This document shows, piece after piece, positions 11,464 through 24,000 of a DNA stretch of 64,000 bases. The position numbers were made by a program, and so were the translations under genes. Numbering within the stretch: the first letter of the stretch is position 1; every line of letters begins with the position of its first letter. Origin of the DNA: Diplolepis rosae (taxonomy: Eukaryota > Arthropoda > Insecta > Hymenoptera > Diplolepididae); NCBI GenBank assembly GCA_030998225.1, contig JAPYXD010000680.1, positions 10,540,001 through 10,604,000 of the forward strand, given 5' to 3'. Under the pieces are notes generated by a model that was not told where the DNA came from, ran no database searches, and saw only the letters and a program-made list of their open reading frames with translations.

Positions 11464-12513
11464 ATTACGTGCCTAGGCGCACAATGAGGGTTATTGCGTG
11501 ACGAACGACAATGCTCGCAGGAGATCGAAGCCAAGGCGCGATCAGTCCTGCGAGCATTGCCACGAGTCTCGTAATTTCCCGAATATGTGCATTGGCACGT
11601 ATTCTATTTTATGTGCCTCAGCCGCGGAAACTCGTTTTTCCGTTACAGCTGAGAGTAAAGGAATGTTGTATATTCCGTTACAGAGGAATACAATGTATAA
11701 ATTGAACTGCGCATATAGTCTTGCAGTGGAACGCAATCTTTTTCTTATTCTTCTTCTTCTCACTTCTTCTTCGTACAGCGTTAGCACCTTACTGGCAAAG
11801 CCTTGTACATTTGAACTGCGCATGCGTCTATTAGAATCCATTACTACTACACAAGATCGATAAAATAAAAATGGCCGGGACTAGTCGTGACATATCAAGT
11901 GTAATGACTAGCGCCGCAAACAACTAAAATACTAGATTAGATTCGAGTGTACGCATAAAAACTCGTATACGCACCGGAGTCACATAAAATAGAATACGTG
12001 CCAATGCACACAATTCGGGAAATTACGAGACTCGCGACAATGCTCGCAGGACTGATCGCGCCTCGGCTTCGATCTCCTGCGAGCATTGTCGCTCGTCACG
12101 CAATAACCGTCATTGTGCGCCTGGGCACGTAATATACTATTATGTGACTTCGGTGCGCATACGAGTTTTTATGCGTACACTCAAATCTAATCTAGTATTG
12201 TAGTTGTTTGCGGCGCTAGTCATTACACTTGATATGTCACGACTAGTCCCGGCCATTTTGATTTTATCGATCTTGTGTAGTAGTAATGGATTTCACTAGA
12301 CGCATGCGCAGTTCAAATGTACAAGGCTTTGTCAGTACGGTGCCAACTTTGTACGAAGAAGAATAAGACGAAGATTGTGCTTTGTTGCATGGCTATAGGA
12401 GCATGCGCAGTTCAATGTTTACATTTCATTCCTCTGTAGCGCAATATACTAAATTGCGCTACTGTTAACTGTAGCGAAAAAATGAGTTTGCGCGCCGGTG
12501 GCACATAAAATTA
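11464..12513. repeat. alternating inverted module array a-b-a'-b'
   Basis: Module a (11464-11603, ends ACGTGCC and GGCACGT) is followed by module b (11604-11990, ends TTTTATGTG and CACATAAAA), then inverted copies of a (11991-12134) and b (12137-12513). Module a contains an internal hairpin built on CAATGCTCGCAGGA and its complement. Identity between copies looks high. Apparent reading frames in it (for example 11498-11863) are by-products of the repeat. Confidence 0.75.
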
Positions 12514-14850
12514 TTATTTGATAATATGTAACATTACTTCACAATATTCATGTGAAAAATTACAGCTTTCACGTTAAGAATTTATAACTTTTGCACGAAA
12601 TGAAAAAAACTAAAATTTGTATACATTTTAAAGATGTTTGAAGAGTATGGATTAAAAATTGTTTAAAAGGTTTGAAAAAAGTGGACAACCATTTTTCCAC
12701 CTAATAGAAGAAGATAAGGAGGTGAATAATGAAAAAAAAGTATATTGTCTTTTGAGCCACTCTGCATATACATACTTTTGTTCCTCAATCCCTGCTTTTG
12801 TTTCTCAAGTTCGCTTATATGCAGTGATAATATGGTTTGTATTTCCCCAATGCACGTCGTTGATACACGACCAATGTTCTTGAGACGGTCAGTAAATATT
12901 TAGAGATATACTTAATAAAAACTGTAAACCTAATTCACTCGTTAAATTTATGTAGCTTATTTCGAGTAACGTAATTCCATGTTTTAGCAGTCTGTTTTTA
13001 TTTCTGTCCTCACTTTCCTACTTCTTAAAAGTTTGAATTCTAATCAACCCAACTATTCAAACATTCTATTGAGTATTCATCAAGGATTTTTTCCATGCGT
13101 TCATTTCTCCTAATCTCCTTTTACAAGCAAGCTCTAACCCAATTACATTTAACATTAAAGTTACGAGGGACCTTGATATGTAATCTCTGTAGAATTAAGA
13201 TTTAGCAGACTAATAACATGAACTATAGATGATTTGCAGTCGGTATTTAATAAGTGGATCAAGTATTTACAAAATACATGCTTATTGTACTCAGATAGGT
13301 ACACAAAGGACTTATTATAGGAGAACTAGATTTAAGAACTGCCTAGAATTAGTTTGGTGATGACGCGGTTCGAAGGGTCGAAATAGCGGCGACGTAAACA
13401 GCTTGAAGTCGTTAAGGGAGTATGGTGGGTACGGAGATAGTCAATCGAGAGAGCGCTTTGACTTGCTATTGACTCGCGTGGTAGCAATCGTAAATTTGGC
13501 AACGTCGCGCAAACACTCCGCTCAACCGCCGTTCGCCGCGACGTGTTTACTTCGCCTATTGCCTAACCTAAAAGATAGACTAATGATACATAACTCAAAT
13601 AACTATGAGTAAAACCAGTAAAAAGTGGTTTTGGAAGAATAAAAGAGTTACTAAAAAGGTTTATGAGCAACAATGCAAGCAAGTAGAGGTAGGAAAATAT
13701 ATAAGAAGAAAATTTAATTATAAATGTTCCGTTTCTTGAATTTCAATTAGCACGTCATATAATGATTCTTGCAACTTTTAATCGTAAACTTTTAAAAATA
13801 AAGAGAGTTGCGCAGTTCAAGAGCGCGTTGCGCCATTCAAAGATCCGTGCATAGACGTAGCACGTCGAGTAAATGCGACGTTGCCATATCTTACAAATAA
13901 ATTTACGATATAAATTATTCAATATCTTTTGGGACAGGTTCTGATTGATAATTTTGAAAGCACTCATAGGTTTCTTATTTTTTTCTACGTATCTCAGAAT
14001 TTTTTCATAATTTTCTTATTTTTAAATATCTTTATAATCTACAAAAACTGCATTTTCCCATAAGATCACATGTTATTTTCAATAATTAATTTCTCGGGTT
14101 TAAGGTTCTGAAGGGTCACGAAACACGAATCGTGTTCTCTTTAACTCTCGACCATGACTTAAATAATTCTTACGGCCCTGATTCTTTTTAATCTGAGGAT
14201 TACCTGAGTTTAAGGAGGCAGCACCTGAAATGGCCCCTATTATGATTCTTTAGTGTAATTATTGAGATCATGCATTAATTTTGAAGGATTTTGTTGTAAA
14301 ATTACGGCTTTATTGCAAAAAGTGGTTAAAACTTGATCCTTCAAAGTATTGTTCATTACTAGCCCGCTATTGTGGCAGCTGTCATAACAAGAGGTGTCAT
14401 TTTTTGACAGATGACAACTAAAAAATGTGGCATTAATAAAAATGGAACGATACACGCTTCAACAAAGCTATTGAATGAAATAAAAATCAAATGGTTTTTC
14501 TCAAAAAACACGCGTTTTTTTTATAAATCACAATGAAACCTCTAATTAGAAAAGCCTGTAGTAACAATATGCTTGGATGCGATATAGTTCAAGTTACGCC
14601 ATCTCTTAGGAATCTCCCGAAATTAATGCACAGTCCTAATATATAATCTAATATAAATAGAAAGTGTTTAAATTATTTACTATACTTAAAATTAGTATGA
14701 GACAGACATTATATATATAATTCACGGCAAAAAAATGACTCAAAAACAAACATTTTTTTTCATTTTAATAATCATAAGATTGGACCATGATATAGGTATT
14801 TAACATTAAATCAAAAACTCTTTCTTCAGACGCTCAGTATGTTCAACTTC
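12514..14850. other. intergenic between genes B and C
   Basis: Mostly AT-rich. 13345-13620 is GC-richer, and GGCAACGTCGC (13498) has an inverted partner GCGACGTTGCC (about 13874), possibly the ends of a decayed element. No gene or RNA is supported. Confidence 0.4.
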
Positions 14851-15066
14851 TTATTGGGTGTTGTCACCAGAATCTGCCTCTGTTGATTTATGTAACTGTA
14901 ACTTCGTTACCATTTCTTGGATATCACTAATTATACCATCGATTCTAGTGAAACGTAAAAATATATCTGTGTCACCCACGCTTCGATCCAGTAGGACTCC
15001 AATCATGTAATGTTTAGTTGTATTTCTTGAATTTATGCTTTGGATCAGAGGACTTCCAACGTCTCC
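14851..15066 (-). CDS. gene B exon 4 (GDVGS box and C-terminus)
   Basis: The acceptor AG (15068-15067) is followed in phase 0 by GDVGSPLIQS, where active proteases have GDSGGP. The exon runs 71 residues to TAA 14853-14851. The core MIGVLLDR...IFLRFTRI matches the final beta strands and helix of an S1 fold. A hydrophilic tail (STEADSGDNTQ) ends it. It has no Cys. Confidence 0.75.
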   Translation of the reverse strand, partial: GDVGSPLIQSINSRNTTKHYMIGVLLDRSVGDTDIFLRFTRIDGIISDIQEMVTKLQLHKSTEADSGDNTQ

Positions 15067-18000
15067 CTATGTAATAATGTTGTAAATATAATTAAAGTGA
15101 GTTTAAAATATATTAATTGCACACGATATTTTCAAAGCGAACTAAATAAGTTTATTTTAAACTTGAATTGGCTTTATCTAAACCCAAATCAAGAACTACT
15201 TTATGCTTTTTGCAGTGCATTCTAAACTTTTTTATCACACCAGAGCTAGACAAATTAATTTAAAAAGTTGTAATTTATGTGTTTCAGAGCAGTAATGTCT
15301 TTCATTAAAGAAGAATCGTCATTAAAAAACATTTTTTTAGACGCACGTTAATAATGGCTCATTTTACACGCCTGAAAAATAAATGCAAAGTGGGCAAAGA
15401 TAGCTGTTTGGGGCCTGATATTCTCTAGAGTATCAATTTTCGTGACGTAGAAGTCAACATTAATAGTCACGTGATCAGAATAATATGGAGATTGCAGATA
15501 TATTATGGTGGTCCCAGAAGTGCCCTACCTGACAATAAAGTATAGGGTGGCAGAGTTTAAAAGAGGTCGTACGAGCTGCCGAGACAAACATCGCAGTGGT
15601 CGATCAAATGAGGTGACCACGACAGAAATGGTGAAGAAAATCCACAAAGTCGTATTGGAAGACCGTCTACTAAAAGTGCGCGAGTTAGCAGGCATAGTAG
15701 GCATTTTAAAAAGTGTTGTACATCACATATTGACTGAAAATTTGGAGCTGAGAAAACTATGCGCAAGATGGGTGACGCATTTGTTCACAATAGAACAAAA
15801 ACAGCGCCGTGAGGATATTTCAATCGAATGTTTGGCGATGTTTCACAGCAATAAAGCCGATTTTTCTCATCGATTTATAACCATGGATAAAACTTGGATG
15901 GATCACTTCACACCTGAGACGAAGAAACAGTCAAAACAATGGACTGAAAGGGGCAATTGGCTCCAAAGATGGCGAAGACAGTTCCATTTTCTGGCAAGGT
16001 CATGCCATCAGTTTTTGGGATGCAAAGGGGATAATTTTCATCAATCATCCTCAAAAAGGAAGAAAAATCAACGACGAGTATTATGTAAACTCATTACAGC
16101 GTTTAAGTGATAAAATGAAGGAAAAACGACCGCATTTCGAGAATGATGAATGAATTTGCCGGACTTAGCCCCATCGGATTATTTTCTCTTTTCATGCTTA
16201 AAAAATAGCTTCGTGGTCAAAGATTTGCCAATAATGAAGAGGTGGAGTCTATGATTGATGGATATTTTAAGGAGCTCGACAGTTCTCAATATAAAGAGGG
16301 TTTTGAAGCTACACAGAGAAAAATAGCATCTGATCATAATGACTAGGAATAATGTAGTTGGAAATAAAAAAGTGACTGTAACGAGGGAGACTTTGTTGTC
16401 GCTACTTGACCCATGGCTACAGTAACATGATTTGTAGCCATGGTAGCCATATTCTGAATACCTGGTCGTGATGACTAGTTAACATCATTTAAATTGTCCT
16501 TAACTCTTAAACCTAGCTATGTGAACTTGAAACATTGAGTTGTCATAGCTAGAATAACGTAGTCGCTATAACCAGTGGAGCAAACTTCACACTCGTTGAA
16601 TTCGCTGTGTATTGTTTCGAGTAATGCATATTATTTTTCATAGCAACTGATAGCAACTCTTTTGAGAATTTGATTTGAAGCGTCGAGCGGCTCGAAACTG
16701 TGATTTTAAATCCTACTACTTTTAAAGTTTCAACCTACTCTACAGATGCCGACAAACAGATTTTCAAAAGAGGTGCTATGAAAAATACAATGTTCCACGT
16801 AGTGATTTCATGCATTTGATTTTAGGAATTTGATTTTACATAACTTTATAGTTGACACTTACATATAGTGACTGTCACAATATTGAATAGTCGCTGTGAC
16901 TACATTACTTAGTCACTGCGATCACTTTTAGTACCTACATTGACGGGTCAACCATTGCTTGAATTCAACCACAAAAAGTAGTTAAGGACATTTTCAACTA
17001 TATATATCACGTCACTATGCCCAGGATTTTTTCTCAGTGTATTAAACATGGCTGGGAAAAGTGTATCAAGCTAAAAGAAGACTACGTTAAGTAATAAAGG
17101 TATTTTTGCCAAATTTCTTAGGTTTTCTTTGTTAGATCGGGTACTTCTGGGACTACCTTCGTTTATCGATCACTTCTTCGACTGCTATCGATCTATTACT
17201 ATATTCGGTCATATCAGTTCCGTCGTATCTTTTCTTTTAAAAAAAAATGTAAAAATGAGTCCAAAACGGTAAGTGGCTCCCAGTTGCCTTCGTTCGCAAT
17301 TTATTTTACAGACTATGTTAAATTTGTCATTATTTACGAGTGTACACGAAGAAAATGAAACGAGCGAACGCGCTGGTTCTCACGCGTGAACGACGCGTAA
17401 ATGAGAAAATTCGGTTCCGAAATCGGTTCACTGCCGTATCACACGTGAATAGCGTGGGTCTCGACTTTACGTCACGTCTCTCTGCGACGTGATCACGGTT
17501 AAACCATTCACGAGGCTACGCGCTGTTTTTCACGCGTCGTAGAGCTGTGAATGCAACTTTCGGGCATAGCACTGACAACGCGAAAAAATGATCAGCTGCT
17601 GTAATTGATACTCGGATTCGATAAATATCCAATAATCGTCGTTTCAATTTGAAGGATTACAGCTCTACGACGCATGGAAAACAGCGCGTAGCCTTGTGCA
17701 TGGCCTAACAACGATTCACCTCTCGGAGAGACGTGACGAAAAGTCTAGGCCCGCGCGATTCACGTGTGATACGACAGTTAACCGAGTTCAGAGCCGAATT
17801 TTCTCATTCACGCATCGTTCACGCGTGAAAAACAGCGCGTTTGCTCGTTTCATTTTCTGCGTGTGGAAGAAATAATCGCGTGCTATACTGGAAGAAGAGC
17901 GATTTTGTCTTGCGTGAATTGCTGACCTTGTTTCGCTTCGGCAGCGAACTTTACGCTTAGCATAATCGTCCTGTTTCTTCCCTAATGGTACAATATACAA

Positions 18001-21000
18001 TTATAAGAGAGAAAATTAGCACAAATGTTGATTTTGAGCCCGGACTAGATAAAAAAATTTTTGTTGACACGTTCAATAAGTAATTTATTATGCGTGAGCG
18101 GTAGTGTACATTAAGTTTTTTTGTAATTACTGAATTAATTATTTGCAACGATTTTCCAATACTCCGTCCACATAATAGCTTCCTTCTATAATCTCCACTT
18201 GGAAGTGCCTTCTTGCAGATTGCCATGGAACAAATTTCTAAAGTCATACAATGTAAATTATCTGAATATTCTGTATTTTCATTGCACGCATTTTCGCCAT
18301 TGTCTTTCGCTAGAGAGCCCCATCCACATACTTCAGCATAGTATTTATGCACCAGGATATTTAACTTATCTTCAAATAAATTCAGGAATTCTACATGCGT
18401 GTAATCAACTTTATCTGAAAGCTAGAATATAATGATTAAAACTTTGATGACGGGGAATGTTGGCCATATTGGCTCAGCCATCTTTAATCTCGAATTTTCA
18501 ATTGTACATTCTAAAAGAAGCTCACCAAAAATCATTGTTCGATTGAGGCTTCCGATACAAGAAAAATTTAATATTTTTCGCGCTGTGATAGAAAGGCCCC
18601 TTGCCATCAGAAATTGAAGTTTAAAATTTCAATATAATATGTCACAGAAATCATGGAAAGTATAAAGTGTTACACAAAGAAAAATGTAGAACCAAATATG
18701 GGACAGCCATATCATACAGGGTGCGTTTTTTTATCTTGAGACATGGGAATATTTTAAGAAATATGCATCTTACATAAAATTTGATTTTTTTAATAATTAT
18801 TGGTGGGCGGTAAATTCTTGCGGATTCACTTTTCTTAAAAAGTTTTTATGATGGACTTTTTTTCGTACGATACGTATTTTTTAAGATATTTGCATGCTTC
18901 AAGATAAAAAAAACTCACCCTGTATATTCAGTCGTAATATCTAGATATTCAATTGTACTAATTACCAATATATTCAGCTGTAATAGGTTTTAATATCTTA
19001 GATATTACAGCTGAATATATAGGTAGTACAGCTTTATAAATATATAAGATGGTTGTTCTATAGATTTATATCCAAAAAATCATTCTGACTATTCGTTTTT
19101 TTTAATGTATATTTATTGAAACTTTACCAGGTCTAGAAGTATGAAACCGGAATTTTTTTGCAAAAGTTACACGTCTGTTGCATTAAAATGATCAAAAATA
19201 TTTTATTCAAAGTCATCTCCATTGCTATTTACACATTTTTCCCACCTCTCCGGAAGGTGATGAATGCGACGCCAATAAAACCGTTCGTCTTTTAAATCAA
19301 ACCAGTTATCCAGCCATTCTTGTACATTTTCGTATGAAGTGAAGCGTTGTTCAGCGAGAGCGTGGCTCAGTTATGCGGACAGATGGTAATCCGATGGAGC
19401 CAAGTCTGGAGAATAAGCAGCATGCACCAGTATTTCCCAAGTGAAAGTCGTTTCCTTGAACCGTTTCGCTGTGTGTGATGGGGCATTATCGTGAAGAAAA
19501 ATGACTTTGTGTTGCCTTCTTCGATAATCCGGTCGTTTTTCTTGCAATGCTCAATTTAAATTTATCATTTGCTGTTGGTAGCGATTCGTGTTGACAGTTT
19601 CACAAGGTTTTAGCAGGTCATAATAGATAACACCCTCCTGATCACAGTCTCCGAACTTTTTCGGTTGTTTTCCACGATCTTCGTTTCTCACATCAAAATT
19701 ACCACTTTTGAATTTTTTAAACTACTCGAAACACTGTGTTTTGCCAAGAGCATGTTCACCGTAAGCTTCGAAAAGCATTCGATGCGATTCTGCAGCAGTT
19801 TTCTTCAAGTGATAAAAAAAACCAGTGCTGTCCGCAAATCGTAGTTCGTAGGCACAAAACTCGACATGTTGATGCTTGTAGTAAATACAATAGTATATCG
19901 AACTTGGGTTGTTGCCTACTGAAAATCTTTCTCAGCTGCTAGAGAGAGAAGATGGCGCTGCAGAAGCAGTCGTACGGTCCATAAACTGATGGCAAGCACC
20001 ATCAATAGGGAAATTTCGGTTTCATACTTCTAGACCTGGTAGTTTAAAATTTAGACTAAAGTCTAGATTCTACACAATAACCCAGGTGAATATGTGCGAT
20101 TTTTGGCCATGATATCTAGTGAAAGTGGAATTATCAAAATATTGAGATGTTTATGCCCGATCGTCCATTCATTTTATCACGAAAAACAAACTTTGTAATA
20201 CGCCTACCATGATAATTGCAACATCGTTATCCTTTTTTATACGTGGTTCACCAAATGCACTAAAAGTAGTAGGGTAAGCCATTTTTAAAATATTAACTCT
20301 TTGTCCGTTTTTCAAATTCGGGTTTCCAAGTACAGCAGTTGCTTTTTCCTGATGTTTAGTTATTCTTTCTCCAATATACCATGCACATAAAACTGTAGTT
20401 AGTAGGAATTTCTTTTGAAAAAAACTTGAACCACAGATATGGAGTTCGGAAATCTGCAAAGAGACCATATATTTGTAGTCTCCTTCCAATGCGGGTTCTC
20501 CATTAAATATTTTAGTTTCCAGTTCAGGTGAATTGATTTCTGTACGCGTACCTAAAAAGTAATTATTATTTATCGATTATTATCCAAGCGGAAGAGTTGG
20601 CCTTACGCCAACGCTTACAACTGGCATGCTACCACGCCGATTGTAAATGAGGAGTTTCCACCAGTACTGACAGTTAATACCGCGCCAAGCGTCGGCAAGG
20701 TACCACACCGATTGTGAACAAGTATTTATGCTGGTGCCAGTAGTAATTGCCGAGCCAAGCGTCGGCATGGAACCAGGTTGATTTTAAATGAGGAGATATG
20801 CCAGTACTGGCAGTTACTACCACTCCGAGCGTTGGATCCGTCTTCTGTAGAAGACATGTGACTAAATTGGGTTGTTACTGGAGAACTTCATTCATCGATT
20901 ATTGGATGAAGGGACTGGATCCCCCTCAATTAACACCACCGTTTAAAGTATGAGTTGTTAAGGATTTGGCGGACTCGATCATTAGAATAAAACATTTCCG

Positions 21001-24000
21001 GTGAGTACCAAATTTTTATCCTTTTTCATTGCTCTCAGAGGGAGTAATGAAGAAGTACTGCACATGCGTGGGCAACTTCATATGCGCAGACTAACTAAGA
21101 AAAACAAAGTTTTTTCGACATACCGACGCAAAAAATCCTTTTTACCTCGCTTGAACAGCCCCAAATAGCGCCCTGAATCCTCAACGCATTGTTGTTTTTG
21201 GCCAAGTATGACCAAACGCGGCACCTATTTCGAAAACAACTTACGCACCTCCAATGGTTCGTGCAAAATGGTAAACACACTACCTTCTGAAATCTTTAAG
21301 GTGTCAGCTATCTCACGCAACTTTAATTTACGATTGCCCAAAACTATTTTGTGGACTCGTGTTATGTCTTCCAGAATAACTGCTGATTTTGGGCGACCAG
21401 AGCATTCAGCGTCATCGGTGTTTGTACTACCGCGTTTAGATTTGGCATACCAGTCGATGATTGTTGATTTCCCTAGTGCAGAGTCCCCCTAAAGCGGCAG
21501 CTTTCGAAAACGGAGTCTCGGGCCAAATACCTGCCTAGATCTACCTAGTTACCGATTCTGCCTATTTATGAGGAACTAAGCCTCGAAGATCTTTTGAATC
21601 GTTGTTTGGGAGGATGTATGCAGAAAGCAGATGAAAGCTTCAATTCCACAATATGTGCGTTCGCTCCAAACTCCTCGTGTAGTGGAAAAATTATTCTTCA
21701 AATCGCTGCTCATATAGCCACTTGCTTCTTCAATGATCGCATGAGCAGCATTTTAAGAGTAAATGGAGGCTTTGGAGTTTCCTGTTCGAACAGATAGCTA
21801 CAACTTTGCACGGGAAAAATATGAACAGCGCGTGAAATTGATATTTGCATTTTTTTGCAACTTCAAGTAACGAAACTTAAGGCTAAATACGTATCTTTTA
21901 TTTTAAATTGATGCCATTTTATTGAAAATGTCTATTTTTAAAAACGGCTACGTATTTCGCTAATTTTTGGACTAAAGAAACTGATTTTAATCGCTTAACA
22001 ATAGAAAAATCAGAAAAATCAGAAAAACATTTTGAAGATGAGTGACTCTAACTTGATTACTAATAAGCTATTGATTAATAATAATAATATTACAATTATA
22101 ATTAAAATATTTAATGAAAGTACATTTAAAGGACTATGGCACAATTACCAAGGCGATTCAGTAGCGCTCGAATCGTCCGAGAGAGCAGACGTGAGTCATA
22201 ATGAGTTCTGTGTACGCGAAACGTTTTGAAGCGGTCTTCTTGTGTGCCCATCCAAAGGGACCACTTATGTCCTATACAGCCGCTGCTAAATACATTAAAA
22301 AGTCGAAATCGTTCGTGAAGAAGTGGGTTGAGCGTTATAAAGCCAATAAAACAGTCGACGATTCTCCTGAAAGAGGCAAATCGCGAGCAACAACGAGCAA
22401 GCAGGATGAAGCGATCATAAAGCTGTTCGAGCGTCTCCCCACTCTACGGTTACGAGAGGCCAAGAGTATTCTAGCCGAAAAAAGAGTCAACATCAGTATA
22501 AAAACCATTCGACAGCGTCTGGCTGAATCGAATATAGAATACCGTGGTACGAGGAAAAAACCCCTGCTTTCAGAAACCCATATGGAAAAACGAAAGGCAT
22601 GGGCTGCTGAAAATCTCGACCGTGACTGGTCGAATGTCATTTTTTCTGATGAAACGTCGTTCTGGGCATGGGTTCCCATAAAGTATGCCTGGTCTACCGA
22701 CGACAGTATATTACTTCAGCGAACCGTTAAACACCCCGTGAAGGTCCATGTTTGGGGATTCTTCTCACAGCGCGGTTTTGGTGAACTTGAATGCTCAGAA
22801 AATGGTCCAAATATATGAATGTGAACTTCTTAGGTCTGCTACAAAGATGTTTGGAGCCGATACGGCCGATTGGATCTTACAAGAAGATAACGACCCGAAA
22901 CATCGAAGCCGTCTCTGCACCATCTGGAAAACAGAAAATGGCATCACAACTTCGGACTGGCCATCACAGTCCCCCGATGCGAATCCAATCGAAAATGTCT
23001 GGAGTGTTTTAAAGAGGAAGCTTGCGGGAAAACGAATATTCACCCTGAAACAGCTCTCGCAAAAAATTAGGAAGATATGGCAAGAATTACCAACGGGCTA
23101 CGCTGAAAAATTAGTGGAAAGCTAGCCGGAAAGGTGCCAGGCCATTCTGGACAACGATGGGGACTGGACTATCTATTAGGTAGTAGCGCCGTATTCCTTC
23201 GAGAATACTTTTATTTAAAAAAAAAACGTTTTAAAATCTCTAATAGTTTTCGAAAAATCAAGGACTCGCTCTTGTTGAACAGACTGTATCATAATACGTA
23301 GTACGTAAAATCTTTCTCAATGACATTCTAAATTTGTCTTATTTTCACAGTCTTGAATCGATATAACAATTTTTCAATACATATCTATTATCATCAAAAT
23401 CGTTCATTAATTATTATTTAGAATATTTGATACATATTCAATAAATATATACCAACTAAACTAAAGTAAATTAGTATTTTGTTTTTAGATAATCACAGAT
23501 TTTATTTTTAACCTTCCTATTATTTGTCACACAAATTTTCCCGTTTTTATCAACACCAAACAAACGAGATAATCCATCAAAACCATGTTCTTTGTATGCA
23601 TCGATAACCATAGCTACCGTGATGTCAGAGGCAATCATTTTTTTCCTCTTTTGGACGGATGTGCAGCTTTTTAATTCATTGTATAATTTCATGTCTGAGA
23701 AACATTTCTTAGGTACTAACGTGACCATATGTGGGACTGTACACCTGTGCGCACACGAACAAACAAGATGCGATGTTGCCAGATCAAGTACTACTGTAGT
23801 CAACCAGCATGTTTAACCCTGTTTTGACTAGGCGGGTAGGTGAGTAACTCCCTTAAGCAGATTATAACAGTCAATTTTTAGTGACGGTATTAACAAAAAA
23901 TAATTAGAATTTAAAAAGTAGAATTGCTGTAAATAGAAATTTCATACGTGACTAATTATAAATAAATAAATGTGAAAGTTTTGATGCCTAGCTTCATTAC

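Larger units (their letters stand above)
15504..17159 (+). mobile_element. mariner (D34D) interrupted by a MITE
   Basis: TIRs read GGTGGTCCCAGAAGTGCCC (left) and the inverse of GGTAGTCCCAGAAGTACCC (right). The transposase begins after an internal deletion (only WVAEFKRGRTSCRDKH-type sequence remains of the first HTH). It continues through VLEDRLLKVRELAG and FITMDKTWMDHF, in which the usual first-Asp motif MDETW is MDKTW, and then shifts frame several times. The C-terminal coding is cut by the MITE at 16312-17039 and resumes at 17042 with KHGWEKCIKLKEDYVK and a stop. It is inactive. Confidence 0.8.

Noticed and set aside
11498..11863. 121-aa frame as a gene
   Set aside because: It lies entirely within the inverted module array and crosses its module boundary.
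20624..20835. CRISPR-like spaced repeats
   Set aside because: Units are contiguous 71-bp tandem copies without unique spacers, in a eukaryotic intron.
23471..23803. C-type lysozyme tail
   Set aside because: A DIT...HGF resemblance exists, but Cys spacing and the WYGW-type motif do not fit.
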